A stretch of DNA of 64,000 nucleotides from Sphingomonas suaedae (GCF_007833215.1 NZ_CP042239.1:2232001-2296000); one strand, 5' to 3'. Numbered from the stretch's first letter, positions 51,493-61,033 are shown. Numbers and translations: made by a program. Notes: generated by a model not told the origin, from the sequence alone.

Positions 51493-52031
51493 GCGTCCGT
51501 CTCCATATCCTCGGCAATCCGGACGAGCGCGCGGTGGATCAGTTCCTTCACCGATTCCCGGGAGATGCCCATGCGCGCGGCAATGGCTTGATAGGTCATG
51601 TTCTCGAACCTGTGAAACTGGAAAGCGGCGCGCGCGCGGGGCGGCAGCGCCAGGATCGCGCGGACCGCGCGGGCATATTCCTCATTGCCGATGGCCACAC
51701 GTTCGGGCGACAGATGATCTACCGGCTCGGTCAGCACGTCGAGCCGCTGGTGGTATTCGCCGCCGCGCGCCTGGTTGCTGCGGTGGCGGCTGATGAGGAC
51801 GTTGCGCGCCACGGCGAACATATAGCGATCGACATTGTCGATCGGCGTTTCGCGGCGCGCGGCGTGCAGCCGCAAAAAGACTTCCTGTACCAGGTCGTCG
51901 GTTTCGGCATCGCCCACGCGCCGCGCGAAATAGCGGCGCAAGGCGGGGCCGTAATGCGCCAGCCATGCGGCAAGATCGCGCTCTTGCGAGGCCCGTTCGT
52001 TGCTCGCGTCATGGTCCAGGCGCTCGATCAT
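51489..52031 (-). CDS. fecI: FecI-type ECF sigma factor
   Basis: A 180-residue ECF sigma factor. Region 2: LVQEVFLRLHAARRETPIDN and YMFAVARNVLISRHR. Region 4: ILALPPRARAAFQFHRFENM and YQAIAARMGISRESVKELIHRAL. It is encoded first in the unit with FecR and is divergent from the STN-containing TonB receptor, as in FecI/FecR/FecA systems. Promoter targets are presumably the receptor gene and itself. Confidence 0.93.
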   Translation of the reverse strand: MIERLDHDASNERASQERDLAAWLAHYGPALRRYFARRVGDAETDDLVQEVFLRLHAARRETPIDNVDRYMFAVARNVLISRHRSNQARGGEYHQRLDVLTEPVDHLSPERVAIGNEEYARAVRAILALPPRARAAFQFHRFENMTYQAIAARMGISRESVKELIHRALVRIAEDMETDA

Positions 52032-52347
52032 TCCTTACGGCACTCCGTCACGCGGCCTTGATATATCATCGATCCCGCGATCTCTGTATGGTGCGCCGAA
52101 AGCGCCAGTCACCCCGCTTGACGCGGCGCAGCGGAAACAGGGGGGATAGGCGGGTGACGATTTTGGCAAGACGCCCTTCCCGCGATGGCATCGTCCCGGC
52201 CCTTCGCTGCAACGCAAAGCCACGTTTCCGAACATTTTTTCGCGACAATATCCCCCCGAAACCAGCGCCGTTGCGTCCTAGTGATGCAGCGGCGTCGTTC
52301 GAATGCCGCCGGACAAGGGCAAAGCCCTGTTATCGGAGGGGAAAACC
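52032..52347. promoter_or_regulatory. Divergent intergenic region between the ECF sigma gene and the TonB receptor
   Basis: This 316-bp stretch contains no gene. It must hold both promoters. An AT-rich patch (AACATTTTTTCGCGACAAT, near 52231) and a CGTCCTA at 52274 are possible promoter parts, but no -35/-10 pair with normal spacing can be named. The receptor ribosome site GGAGGGGAAAA is at 52336. Confidence 0.5.
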
Positions 52348-55300
52348 ATGCGTCAGCGCGCGTCTGCATATCATCGCTACCTCATGATCGGCGTCGCTAG
52401 TGCCTGCCTGATCGCCGTTTCCGCGCCCGCGCAGTCGCGGCCCGCCGAATCGCGTTTCCAAATCGCGGCGCAATCGCTGGACGGTGCCTTGCGCGATTTC
52501 GGTGTACAGAGCGGCTTCACCATCATGGCCGACGCATCGGTGACGAAGGGAAAATCCTCGGCCGGCTATACCAACATCGCCGATCCCGAAACCGCGTTGC
52601 GCGCCTTGCTGCGTGGCACCGGTCTCAATTACCGGCGGCGGGGCAATGTCTTCGTCGTTATGCGCGCGGTGCCGGTATCGCAGACAGATGCGCAAGGTAG
52701 CAGGCCAGTGGTAGCGCAGAGCGCCCCCGCGCAGGAAGAGGTGGTGCAGGACATCATCGTTACGGCGCAGCGCCGAACGGAATCGCTGCAGGACGTGCCG
52801 ATCGCGGTGACGGCGATCTCGGGCGATGGGCTGGACAGTCGGAAGATCGAGAGCGGCGGCGAACTGGTCCGGGCGGTCCCCAACATCAATTTCACCAAGA
52901 GCAATTTCTCCAGCTTCAACTTCACCATTCGTGGCATCGGGACGAAGGCGATCTCGGCGTCGAGCGACCCCGCGGTCGCGGTCAGCTTCAATTCGACGCC
53001 GCTGATCCGCAGCCGTCTGTTCGAGCAGGAATTCTTCGATATCGAACGGGTCGAGGTGCTGCGCGGGCCGCAGGGTACGCTCTATGGCCGCAACGCCACC
53101 GGCGGCGTGGTCAACGTTCTGCCCGCCCTGCCCAGCACCGTCCTGGAAGGGTCCGCCTGGATCGAGGCGGGCAACTACGGCTCGATGCGCGCATCGGCCA
53201 TGCTCAACGTGCCGCTGACCGACAGCTTCGCGATCCGCGCGGCGGGTGCCTATACCCATCGCGAGGGGTTCGATTACAACAGCTTCACCGATCGGCGCGT
53301 CAACGGTCGCGACATGTATTCGACCCGGATCAGCGCGCAATGGGAGCCCAGCGACAATTTCCGTGCGAACTTCATGTGGCAGCATTTCAAGGAGGATGAC
53401 AGTCGGTCACGCAGTGGCAAGGCATTGTGTACGCGCGATCCGGGTCCGACGCAGATCGGCGCTACCGCTGTGCCGGAATCGCTGCGCGCGGTGCTCAGCC
53501 AGGGCTGTCTGCCCGGTTCGCTCTATGCCGACGCAGCTTTCGGCGCACCCAACGGATCGAGCTTTCCCAACATTCGCCTTGGCCAGGAGGGGGTCATCTA
53601 TGGGTTCGATCCGAGCTTCAACCCCATATACGGGCTAAGGCCGGGTGACCCCTATGGAGGCGTGACCCAGTCGCGCGACCTGCGCGAAATCTCGACGACC
53701 TACGATCCGAAGTTCCGCGCTACCAACGATGTGTTCCAGCTCAATCTGGAACTGGGACTGGGCGGAGGTCTGCGTCTGTACTCGCAATCGCTCTATACGC
53801 GGGACCGTTACTATCAGTCGCAGGACTATTATCGTTTCGCCTCAAGACCGATTTTCTCGGACTCGGCGGATCCAAATCTGTTGAACATCTACGGAATGCC
53901 TTATGCCAGTGCCGGACCGACGCCGGGCGGCATCTATGTCGATCCGCAACTGGGCGCATCCGATCGGGTGTTGGCGATCGATCTCAGCCGCTCGAAGAGC
54001 CGCCAGTATTCGCAGGAATTTCGCTTACAGTCCGACTGGGACGGCCCGCTCAATTTCGGCTTCGGTGCCAATTACCTCGATTTCAAATCTCAGGACGATT
54101 ATTTCGTTTTCAACAATACTTTCACATTCATCGCCGAATATTTTTATAATCAGACCGGTCTTTTCGAGGGCTTTATTGGAACCCGGCCATGCCAGCCCAC
54201 CAGCATGTATGATGACACGGATACCGGAGACTGCATCTTCATCGATTCAAATCCACTCGGCCAGCTTAGCGAACAGGGACGCAATTACTTCCTCAGTCGC
54301 AATCTGGTCGAAACGCGATCGAAAGCAGCATTCGGCGAACTCTATTACGACGTCACCGATCGTTTCAAGTTGACCGCCGGTGTACGCTATACCGACGACA
54401 TCAAGGTCGGTACGCCGGTACCCAGCCAGCTGCTGCTGAATTTCGGCCCGGGCATCGGGCAGGCAACCGGGGGGACGTCCTCTTTCGGCTACCCCGAAGA
54501 TCCCGAAATCCGTCAGCGCTGGCGCCGCTTCAGCGGTCGCCTGGTCGCCGATTGGCGACCCGACCTGCCCTTCTCGGACGATACGTTGATCTATGCGTCG
54601 TTTGCGCACGGCTACAAGGGCGGCGGCACCAATCCGCCTCGCGTGGCGATCGATCCGGAGGTGGTGCAGTTCCAGCCGCTGCCGGAGACGTTCGAACCGG
54701 AATATGTCAACGCGATCGAGATCGGCACGAAGAACTCGTTCGACAATGGTCGGCTGACGCTGAACCTCACCGCCTTCTATTATGACTATACAAATTATCA
54801 GGTGTCGCAGATCGTCGATCGTATTTCGTTCAACGAAAATTTTGACGCGCGGAGCATGGGAGTGGAACTGGAGGCCGCGTGGCGACCGACCCGCGACTTT
54901 CAGATCGATGCCAATTTCGGCTATCTTAATACGCGCATCGCCGACGGCGAAAGTTCGATCGATGTCATGGACCGCACCCAGGGCAATCCCGACTGGACGG
55001 TGGTGCGCCCGTTCGTTCAGGTGCCCTCCAACTGCATCGCGCCGACCGCGCTGGTGGAAGCGGCTCTGAACGGTCTGGCACCCGAACAGGCGCCGCAGGC
55101 GCTGGCTGCATTGTGCGGCGGATCGTCGCGCGGCGGCAGCTGGTCGGAAGCCGTCGCCGTGCCAACAGCCCTGCGCTGGTGGCGGCGATTGGGGACCGCC
55201 CAGTACAATCCTCTGGTCGACGGACCCAATGGCGGTCGCGGCTTCGCGGCGGACCTGAGCGGCAACGAACTACCCAACGCGCCCAATTACACCGTCAACG

Positions 55301-55614
55301 TCGGTGCACAATATACGTTGCCGCTCGGCGACTGGCGCGCGACGCTGCGCGGCGATTACTACCGCCAGGGCGCAAGCTACGCGCGTGTCTACAATACCGA
55401 ATATGACCGGCTGCGCGCGTGGGACAACCTCAACCTGACGCTGACGATCGCGCGGCCGGCAGACGATTTCGCGATCCAGTTCTATGTCAAGAACGTGTTC
55501 AACGATGCCCCGATTACCGATGTCTTCACCAACAGCGACGATACCGGGCTCACCGCGAACATCTTCACGCTCGACCCGCGCCTGTTCGCCGTCCGCCTGT
55601 CGAAACGGTTCTGA
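52348..55614 (+). CDS. TonB-dependent receptor with N-terminal STN signalling domain
   Basis: A 1088-residue outer-membrane receptor. After the signal peptide (ending near SAPAQS) comes an STN/secretin-like domain (RFQIAAQSLDGALRDFGVQS, DPETALRALLRGTGLNYRRR), which contacts FecR. The TonB box and plug are QDIIVTAQRRTESLQDVPIA and FNFTIRGIGTKAISASSDPA with IERVEVLRGPQGTLYGRNA. The barrel ends with DPRLFAVRLSKRF (terminal Phe). It is divergent from the sigma factor. The cargo is unknown; this plug type is common among sphingomonads for aromatic, xenobiotic or siderophore ligands. A strong terminator follows. Confidence 0.93.
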   Translation: MRQRASAYHRYLMIGVASACLIAVSAPAQSRPAESRFQIAAQSLDGALRDFGVQSGFTIMADASVTKGKSSAGYTNIADPETALRALLRGTGLNYRRRGNVFVVMRAVPVSQTDAQGSRPVVAQSAPAQEEVVQDIIVTAQRRTESLQDVPIAVTAISGDGLDSRKIESGGELVRAVPNINFTKSNFSSFNFTIRGIGTKAISASSDPAVAVSFNSTPLIRSRLFEQEFFDIERVEVLRGPQGTLYGRNATGGVVNVLPALPSTVLEGSAWIEAGNYGSMRASAMLNVPLTDSFAIRAAGAYTHREGFDYNSFTDRRVNGRDMYSTRISAQWEPSDNFRANFMWQHFKEDDSRSRSGKALCTRDPGPTQIGATAVPESLRAVLSQGCLPGSLYADAAFGAPNGSSFPNIRLGQEGVIYGFDPSFNPIYGLRPGDPYGGVTQSRDLREISTTYDPKFRATNDVFQLNLELGLGGGLRLYSQSLYTRDRYYQSQDYYRFASRPIFSDSADPNLLNIYGMPYASAGPTPGGIYVDPQLGASDRVLAIDLSRSKSRQYSQEFRLQSDWDGPLNFGFGANYLDFKSQDDYFVFNNTFTFIAEYFYNQTGLFEGFIGTRPCQPTSMYDDTDTGDCIFIDSNPLGQLSEQGRNYFLSRNLVETRSKAAFGELYYDVTDRFKLTAGVRYTDDIKVGTPVPSQLLLNFGPGIGQATGGTSSFGYPEDPEIRQRWRRFSGRLVADWRPDLPFSDDTLIYASFAHGYKGGGTNPPRVAIDPEVVQFQPLPETFEPEYVNAIEIGTKNSFDNGRLTLNLTAFYYDYTNYQVSQIVDRISFNENFDARSMGVELEAAWRPTRDFQIDANFGYLNTRIADGESSIDVMDRTQGNPDWTVVRPFVQVPSNCIAPTALVEAALNGLAPEQAPQALAALCGGSSRGGSWSEAVAVPTALRWWRRLGTAQYNPLVDGPNGGRGFAADLSGNELPNAPNYTVNVGAQYTLPLGDWRATLRGDYYRQGASYARVYNTEYDRLRAWDNLNLTLTIARPADDFAIQFYVKNVFNDAPITDVFTNSDDTGLTANIFTLDPRLFAVRLSKRF

Positions 55615-55638
55615 CCCGCCCCTCCCGCGGATCGGACT

Positions 55639-55672
55639 CCGGCGCGCGTTGGGGGAGCGCGCGCCGGTTTTT
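55639..55672 (+). terminator. Rho-independent terminator after the STN receptor
   Basis: A 10-bp perfect stem CCGGCGCGCG/CGCGCGCCGG with a 9-base loop is followed by five T residues (55668-55672). It lies 25 bp behind the receptor stop codon and separates it from the next barrel gene. Confidence 0.85.
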
Positions 55673-55710
55673 CGCCGATTGGCAGTTACGGGGGTTAGAA
55701 GCATGATGTG

Positions 55711-57978
55711 ATGATCCCCTATCGTTTCGCCCTGTTGCTGTCCGTCGCTTTGCCCCTGGCCCCATGGCTCGAAGCCAGGGCGCAAGACGGTCCGGCGGGC
55801 GTCGAACCGGTGGCGGAAGCGCAGACTCCCGTGCCGTCCGATCGTTTTTCGCTGGACACCGACATCGTCATCATCGGTCGCCCCTATGGCCAGGCCGAGG
55901 TGGAGTCCGAATCCGAATTCGACGAGGCCAGTATCGCCAGCAAGGGCAGCGACAGCATCGCCGATCTGCTCGACCGCCTTGCGCCCTTTATTGACGATCC
56001 GGACGGTGCGCCCGTCATCCTCGTGAACGGCAGGGAGGTCGGCTTCGACCGGTCAATCCTGTCCTATCCGCCCGAGGCGCTCGATCGCCTCGCGGTGCTG
56101 AAGCCGGAAGCGGCGGCGCGATACGGGCAACGCGCCGGCAAGCGTGTGGTGAACCTGATCCTCAAGAAGAAATTCGCCAGCCTGGACGCCGAAGCGGGCG
56201 CGTCCCGGGCGACCGCAGGGGGCCAGTTCGGCGTTTCACTGTCGGCCCGGCGCGTGGCGATCGACGGGCCGACCCGGTGGCACGCGCGGGCGAGCATCGA
56301 GCGCGTTGACGCCCTCCTCGAACGGGACCGCCCCACCCGGCCGCGTCAGGGTGCGAACGGCCTGACAACCCTGCTGCCGTCACGGCGCGGCATAGCGTTC
56401 AACGCTGGCGTCACGCGCCCGATCGGCGACTTTTCGGCCTCGCTGAACATGAACGCCAGCACCAATGAGCGCCGAGGGGTGCGCGCGCCGGTCGCGAACG
56501 ATGGCGATCCGGGCGACCCCGTCGCCGGATTGCGCGCGGACAGCGACTCCCAATCGTTCGGTGTCGTTGTCAACATTTCGGGCAGGATCGGCAAATGGCA
56601 GACCGGCCTGTCCGCCAATTATACGCGCAACGGGTCGCAAAGCCTGCTCGAACGCGATGACGGCGTACGGCGTACCGACCGGGACCGCTCGCGAAGGGAG
56701 AGCCTCACCGCACGGCTGAACACCAGCACGACCGTCATCGATCTACCCGCCGGACCGCTGACGACCAACCTCGCCGTGGATGTCTCGCATAGTCACTTCG
56801 TCAACCGGCAAGCGAACGGCGGTGCGGGAACTCCGTTCGTGACCGATGAACGAACGCGCGCGCAGGGTAACGGCCAGGCATCGTTCAACATCCCCCTGTC
56901 GCGTCGGGCGGAGGGGACAGCCGGGCCGCTGGGCGATCTTTCCGCCGAATTGACCGTGGGCGCACAGACGCTGGGGGGGCGCGGTCCCCAAAGGCGCTTC
57001 GGTGGCGGCGTAAACTGGTCGCCGGTGGCGATGCTGCAACTGCGCGCGGCGTTCGACCAGGCCGAAACCGCGCCCTCGATCGACGAACTCGACGGGCCGC
57101 CGGTCACCACGGTCCGGCGCATCTTCGATTTCGCGACGCAGGAAACCGTGGACGTCATCTCAACCGCGGGCGGAAACCCCGAACTGGCGCGCGGCAGCCA
57201 GCAAAGCTTGTCGCTGACGGCAAGACTGGCGCCCTTCGACGATCAGTTCCTCGCGTTCAATATCGGCTACCGGGCACAGACCGCCAGGGGCGGCATCACA
57301 TCGCTCCCGGAACTGACGCCAGCCATCGAAGCCGCCTTTCCCGAACGTATAACGCGCGACGCGCAAGGGCGACTGATCGCGATCGATACCCGCCCCATCA
57401 ACATCGAACGCACCAGCGACGCCGAATTCACCTCCGGCATCGCCCTGCGCCTGCCGCGTCCCGGTCAGAGACGCGGTGCCGTACCAGACGAACCCGGTGC
57501 CGAACCCTGGCAATACAGCCTAGCGCTCACCCACCGCTGGCGGGTGAGGAGCGAATTGCTGGTACGATCGGGCCTTCCCGTCATCGACCAGCTCGGCGGT
57601 GACGGTGGCCAGTCGGCCCATTTCATTTCGTTGCAGGCCACCGTCGGCAAGCGGGGGGTCGGTGCCAATCTCAGCGGTAACTGGAGCAGCGCCACCCGCG
57701 TGCGCGGCGATGTCGGCACCGATGGCGGAGGTGGCTTCAGGGTCGTGCCACCCGCCATCTTCAACCTCTCGCTCTTCGTCGAACCGGAACATTTTCGGCG
57801 GGGCGGCGCGCGATCTTCGTGGATGGACAAGCTGAAGCTTTCGCTCGATATCCAGAATGTCCTGAGGGGGTACCGCAAGCTGCTTTTCGACGATGGCAGC
57901 GTCCCCGCTGGCTATAGCCGCTACGAGACCGATCCGCTCGGCCGCACGATAAAACTGACCGCGCGCAAAAGATTCTAG
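55711..57978 (+). CDS. Atypical TonB-receptor-like outer-membrane barrel
   Basis: A 755-residue protein with a signal peptide (FALLLSVALPLAPWLEARAQ). A plug-like domain follows (residues of about 45-155): IVIIGRPYGQAEVESESEFD, SIADLLDRLAPFIDD, APVILVNGREV and LDRLAVLKPEAAARYGQRAG. The barrel region is rich in repeated strand-like segments and the C-terminus is a typical terminal strand ending in RKRF. A recognisable TonB box is weak or absent and the plug is shorter than in normal receptors. It follows the STN receptor by 96 bp, behind a terminator, so it probably has its own promoter. Start is ATG 55711, with GTG 55708 as alternative. Confidence 0.75.
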   Translation: MIPYRFALLLSVALPLAPWLEARAQDGPAGVEPVAEAQTPVPSDRFSLDTDIVIIGRPYGQAEVESESEFDEASIASKGSDSIADLLDRLAPFIDDPDGAPVILVNGREVGFDRSILSYPPEALDRLAVLKPEAAARYGQRAGKRVVNLILKKKFASLDAEAGASRATAGGQFGVSLSARRVAIDGPTRWHARASIERVDALLERDRPTRPRQGANGLTTLLPSRRGIAFNAGVTRPIGDFSASLNMNASTNERRGVRAPVANDGDPGDPVAGLRADSDSQSFGVVVNISGRIGKWQTGLSANYTRNGSQSLLERDDGVRRTDRDRSRRESLTARLNTSTTVIDLPAGPLTTNLAVDVSHSHFVNRQANGGAGTPFVTDERTRAQGNGQASFNIPLSRRAEGTAGPLGDLSAELTVGAQTLGGRGPQRRFGGGVNWSPVAMLQLRAAFDQAETAPSIDELDGPPVTTVRRIFDFATQETVDVISTAGGNPELARGSQQSLSLTARLAPFDDQFLAFNIGYRAQTARGGITSLPELTPAIEAAFPERITRDAQGRLIAIDTRPINIERTSDAEFTSGIALRLPRPGQRRGAVPDEPGAEPWQYSLALTHRWRVRSELLVRSGLPVIDQLGGDGGQSAHFISLQATVGKRGVGANLSGNWSSATRVRGDVGTDGGGGFRVVPPAIFNLSLFVEPEHFRRGGARSSWMDKLKLSLDIQNVLRGYRKLLFDDGSVPAGYSRYETDPLGRTIKLTARKRF

Positions 57979-58207
57979 GCTGTGGCGACGTAGCGGTATG
58001 ACCGGTTCACCGGCCTGATCGAGGACGAAAAATCCGCCCAAGGATGCAGCCGACCCCGCTCGACCTCGCAATATTATCGGTCGCTCTAGAGGCTGCCACG
58101 TCGCCTTTTTGGAGTCCATAACCAGCGATTTCGCGAGTGCGTGGAACGGTGGGAAGGCCCCAGCGTCTCCAATTTATCGCGTCAAATCAATATGATACGA
58201 GCCGGGC

Positions 58208-58283
58208 TGGTGGAGCTGAGGGGAATCGAACCCCTGACCTCTGCAGTGCGATTGCAGCGCTCTCCCATCTGAGCTACAGCCCC
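58208..58283 (-). tRNA. tRNA-Ala (anticodon CGC)
   Basis: The minus strand folds as a 76-base cloverleaf with encoded CCA. The acceptor stem GGGGCTG pairs with CAGCTCC. D-arm is GCTC/GAGC. Anticodon stem CTGCA/TGCAG encloses ATCGCAC with CGC at positions 34-36, and the T-arm is AGGGG-TTCGATT-CCCCT. It reads GCG alanine codons. Confidence 0.96.
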
Positions 58284-58502
58284 GCTCCACGCCCCGGCAC
58301 CGCCGGAAGGCGGACCGTCTAGCTTTCCTGCACCCTCTTTGCAACGTCCTTTGCGCCGATTTTCCGGCTCGGCGAGCGCCTGCGTCCGCTCGTCGCACAC
58401 GCCCCGTTCAAGCTCGGAACAATTGCCGCTTCCGGTTCATTTTTTGGATGTGGGGTGCGCGGATGGCGCGCGCCTGAAAACCAATAGGATGAGGAGGTTA
58501 CC

Positions 58503-59435
58503 ATGGGTTACGAACCCTATCCGAACCGAAATCGCGACGAACTCTGGGGCACCGGCGGCGAGTCGCCCTCGCGCGGCTATGGCTATGGCTACGACCCCGC
58601 TCGCGACCGAAGCCGATCGAGCGCGCGCGAGTTCGCCGCGGCCGATTATGACCGCGAACGCGGCGAGCGCAGCGGTTGGCGCGACCGCGACGAGGGCGGA
58701 TATCGCGACGAGGGTCGCTATGGCCGATCCGGCGGCGCGCGCGGATACGCACCGCGCGGCTATCGCGACTATGACGATCGCTACACCAGCGGCAGCCGAG
58801 GCTATCGCGACCATGATGAGCGCGGACGCCGCCATGACCGCGAGCCTGCGGACTATTCCTATGACGATCGCGGCTTTTTCGACCGCGCGGGGGACGAGGT
58901 CCGCTCCTGGTTCGGCGACGAGGATGCCGAGCGCCGCCGTGCGATGGATGCCCGCTATGACGAGCGCTATGGCAATGACTGGGCGAGCCGCGACCAGGAT
59001 TATTATGGCTGGCGCCGTCGCCAGATCGACGATCTCGACCGCGATTATCACGAATATCGTCGGGAAAACCAGGCGCGGTTCGAGGATGAATTCGGCAATT
59101 GGCGCAATGAACGCCAGGGCCAGCGCAGCGCACTCCAGCGGGTGTCCGAACATATGGAAGTGGTCGGCTCCGACGGCGAACATGTCGGGACGGTCGACAA
59201 GGTGCGCGGCGACCGCATCATCCTGACCAAGAGCGATCCCGATGCAGGCGGTCATCACCATTCGATCCCGTCGCGCTGGATCGAATCGGTGGATGACAAG
59301 GTTCACATTCGCAAGACGGCGGATCAGGCGAAGTCGGCCTGGCGTGACGAGGAGCGCAGCGGCGCGTTGTTCGGCGACCGCGACGATGCGCGCGGTGCGC
59401 ACTCTCTCAACCGGAGCTTCTCTGGGACTTATTGA
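58503..59435 (+). CDS. DUF2171-domain protein with Tyr/Arg/Asp-rich disordered N-terminus
   Basis: A 310-residue cytoplasmic protein. Residues 1-130 are low-complexity and charged, rich in Tyr, Arg, Asp and Gly (GYRDYDDRY, GSRGYRDHDERG). Near residue 137 is the motif RSWFGDEDAERRRAMD, known from SWFGD-type stress proteins. The C-terminal domain (about residues 215-265) is DUF2171, related to the PRC barrel: HMEVVGSDGEHVGTVDKVRG and IPSRWIESVDDKVHI. A perfect GAGGAGG ribosome site precedes the ATG. Such proteins are usually part of the general stress response in sphingomonads. The 218-bp gap upstream beside the tRNA must hold the promoter. Confidence 0.85.
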   Translation: MGYEPYPNRNRDELWGTGGESPSRGYGYGYDPARDRSRSSAREFAAADYDRERGERSGWRDRDEGGYRDEGRYGRSGGARGYAPRGYRDYDDRYTSGSRGYRDHDERGRRHDREPADYSYDDRGFFDRAGDEVRSWFGDEDAERRRAMDARYDERYGNDWASRDQDYYGWRRRQIDDLDRDYHEYRRENQARFEDEFGNWRNERQGQRSALQRVSEHMEVVGSDGEHVGTVDKVRGDRIILTKSDPDAGGHHHSIPSRWIESVDDKVHIRKTADQAKSAWRDEERSGALFGDRDDARGAHSLNRSFSGTY

Positions 59436-59448
59436 GCCCAAGCATCGC

Positions 59449-59475
59449 GCGGAAAAGTGGGCACCGGTTTTCCGC
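59449..59475. repeat. Short dispersed palindrome (GCGGAAAA...TTTTCCGC)
   Basis: Arms GCGGAAAA and TTTTCCGC (8 bp) enclose GTGGGCACCGG. This form of palindrome, with a 'GTGGGCACCGG' loop, is a dispersed intergenic element in alphaproteobacterial genomes. It sits 13 bp after the DUF2171 stop. Confidence 0.6.
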
Positions 59476-59535
59476 AATAACGATGCGGCAGCAGAAGTGG
59501 CTCCCAAGCGGGCCGGTCTCGACCGGCCAGCGACG

Positions 59536-59575
59536 GAAGGCCCGGGCGGAAACGTCCGGGCCTTCTTGTTTTATT
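59536..59575. terminator. Rho-independent terminator, convergent DUF2171/GreA-B-like genes
   Basis: A 10-bp perfect stem GAAGGCCCGG/CCGGGCCTTC with a 10-base loop is followed by TTGTTTTATT on the + strand. It lies between the convergent DUF2171 and Gre-type genes and would serve the + strand gene. Confidence 0.85.
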
Positions 59576-60035
59576 CGGGGGTCGGTTCGACCGACAGGAT
59601 TTCGATCGCTTCGGTACGGCCGTTGAAATCGACCAGTTCGCGCGGCTCGGCGCCCAGCATTGCGGCGGCGAGCGGCGCCTGAAAGGCGATGCGGTCGGCC
59701 GCAGGGTCCGCCTCGTCATGCCCGACGATGTCGATGCACCGCTCGCGCCCGGCCATGCGAAATCGCACGCGCGATCCGATCGCGACCGTGCCGTCGGGCG
59801 GCGTCGGAACGATCTGCGCCGTCGTCTGGCGGGTATGCCAGTAGCGCAGGTCCCGCTGGATCGCCTCGCGCGCGTCGCCTTCCGCCCCCACGACCGCAGC
59901 CTCGAGCTCCACCACACGCGCGTCGATCAGCGCCTTGCCACGCGCAGTGACCAGATTCGGTCCCGGCACCATCGGGATTTCGAACTTCGGTTCCTTATGC
60001 TCCTCGTCGCTCTCGCGGCGGAATGCGACGCTCAT
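59571..60035 (-). CDS. GreA/GreB-family transcription elongation factor-like protein
   Basis: A 154-residue protein with a Gre-like layout. A helical N-terminus (NLVTARGKALIDARVVELEA, AREAIQRDLRYWHTRQTTAQ) would form the coiled-coil. The C-terminal FKBP-like domain follows: DGTVAIGSRVRFRMAGRERC, FQAPLAAAMLGAEPRELVDF. It is closer to the GreB-like accessory proteins than to canonical GreA, and the acidic tip residues are not obvious. It would act on stalled RNA polymerase or as a DksA/Gre-like modulator. It is followed by the metallopeptidase gene upstream in the same direction, 10 bp apart. Confidence 0.82.
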   Translation of the reverse strand: MSVAFRRESDEEHKEPKFEIPMVPGPNLVTARGKALIDARVVELEAAVVGAEGDAREAIQRDLRYWHTRQTTAQIVPTPPDGTVAIGSRVRFRMAGRERCIDIVGHDEADPAADRIAFQAPLAAAMLGAEPRELVDFNGRTEAIEILSVEPTPE

Positions 60036-60045
60036 CGTGCCATGC

Positions 60046-60936
60046 TCAGATCGCCCCGCTGAACGTGTCGCAGGCCGCCGGGTCGCCGCTCTCCAGCCCG
60101 CGCTTCAGCCAACGCATCCGCTGCTCCGACGTACCATGGGTGAAGCTCTCCGGAACCACGGTTCCCTGCGCCTGGCGTTGCAGCGTATCGTCGCCGATCG
60201 CCTCGGCGGCGCGCAGCCCTTCCTCGATATCGCCGGGCTCCAGCCGGTCGCGATTCTGGGCGCCCCAGACGCCCGCATAGCAATCCGCCTGAAGCTCGAC
60301 ACGGACCGAAAGTTCATTGCCCTCGGCCTGGCTCATCCGCGCCTGGCGCGCACGCACCTGCTCCATCGTGCCGGTGACGTTCTGAATATGGTGACCCACC
60401 TCATGCGCAATCACGTAATTCTGCGCGAAATCGCCCGCCGCGCCGAAGCGCGTCGCCAGTTCACGGAAGAAGGCGGTGTCGAGATAAATGCCCCGATCCG
60501 ATGGGCAATAGAAGGGCCCCGCCGCCGACGACGCCTGTCCGCAGCCCGACTGGACCCGACCTTCGTAGAAATTGAGCACCGGTGCCGGATAGCGCTGCCC
60601 GCCATCGGCGAACAATTTGGTCCAGGTCTGTTCGGTGCTGGTCATCACCCGGCACGCCTGCAATTCCTCAGGGGTGTCGCACGCCTTTTGCTGGGTCACC
60701 TGCTGCCCGCCGCTGCCCGTCACACCGCCACCGCTCAGCAGTGCGCCGCCACCGCCCATCGTCATGAAGATCGCCGCACCGATACCGATCAGCGCGATCG
60801 TCCCGCAGCCCAGTCGGCTCCCGAGCAGCATCGGCAGCAGCGCGAACAGGATGTTGCCGCCTCCGCCGCCAAAGCCGCCGCCGCCCGAGCCGAGATCGCG
60901 GACATTGTCACTGGGATCGAGATCGTCGAGCCGCAT
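60046..60936 (-). CDS. YpfJ-type neutral zinc metallopeptidase
   Basis: A 296-residue inner-membrane protein. The N-terminus (MRLDDLDPSDNVRDLGSG, Gly-rich) is followed by one membrane helix (CGTIALIGIGAAIFMTMGGG). The zinc site is QNYVIAHEVGHHIQN (HExxH). Other family marks are YCPSDRGIYLDTAFF and ELQADCYAGVWG. C-terminal HGTSEQRMRWLKRGLESG completes the domain. The longer frame to 61071 lacks a proper start. ATG 60936 with AAAAGGGG upstream is chosen. Confidence 0.92.
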   Translation of the reverse strand: MRLDDLDPSDNVRDLGSGGGGFGGGGGNILFALLPMLLGSRLGCGTIALIGIGAAIFMTMGGGGALLSGGGVTGSGGQQVTQQKACDTPEELQACRVMTSTEQTWTKLFADGGQRYPAPVLNFYEGRVQSGCGQASSAAGPFYCPSDRGIYLDTAFFRELATRFGAAGDFAQNYVIAHEVGHHIQNVTGTMEQVRARQARMSQAEGNELSVRVELQADCYAGVWGAQNRDRLEPGDIEEGLRAAEAIGDDTLQRQAQGTVVPESFTHGTSEQRMRWLKRGLESGDPAACDTFSGAI

Positions 60937-61033
60937 CGGGCACCCCTTTTCATTGGTCCTTCGCAACAATGCCCGAAGCCGCCGCATGTTGCATGAAGAA
61001 TCCCGCATTGCCCTTCGCGTTGCATTGCACCAC

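Noticed and set aside
52258-52280. GAAACC...CGTCCTA as a FecI-type promoter
   Set aside because: The spacing of about 10 bases is too short for an ECF promoter.
58419-58440. GGAAC...GGTT resembling an EcfG general-stress promoter before the DUF2171 gene
   Set aside because: The spacer is about 14 bases, shorter than the usual 16-19, and the -10 lacks a clear CGTT.
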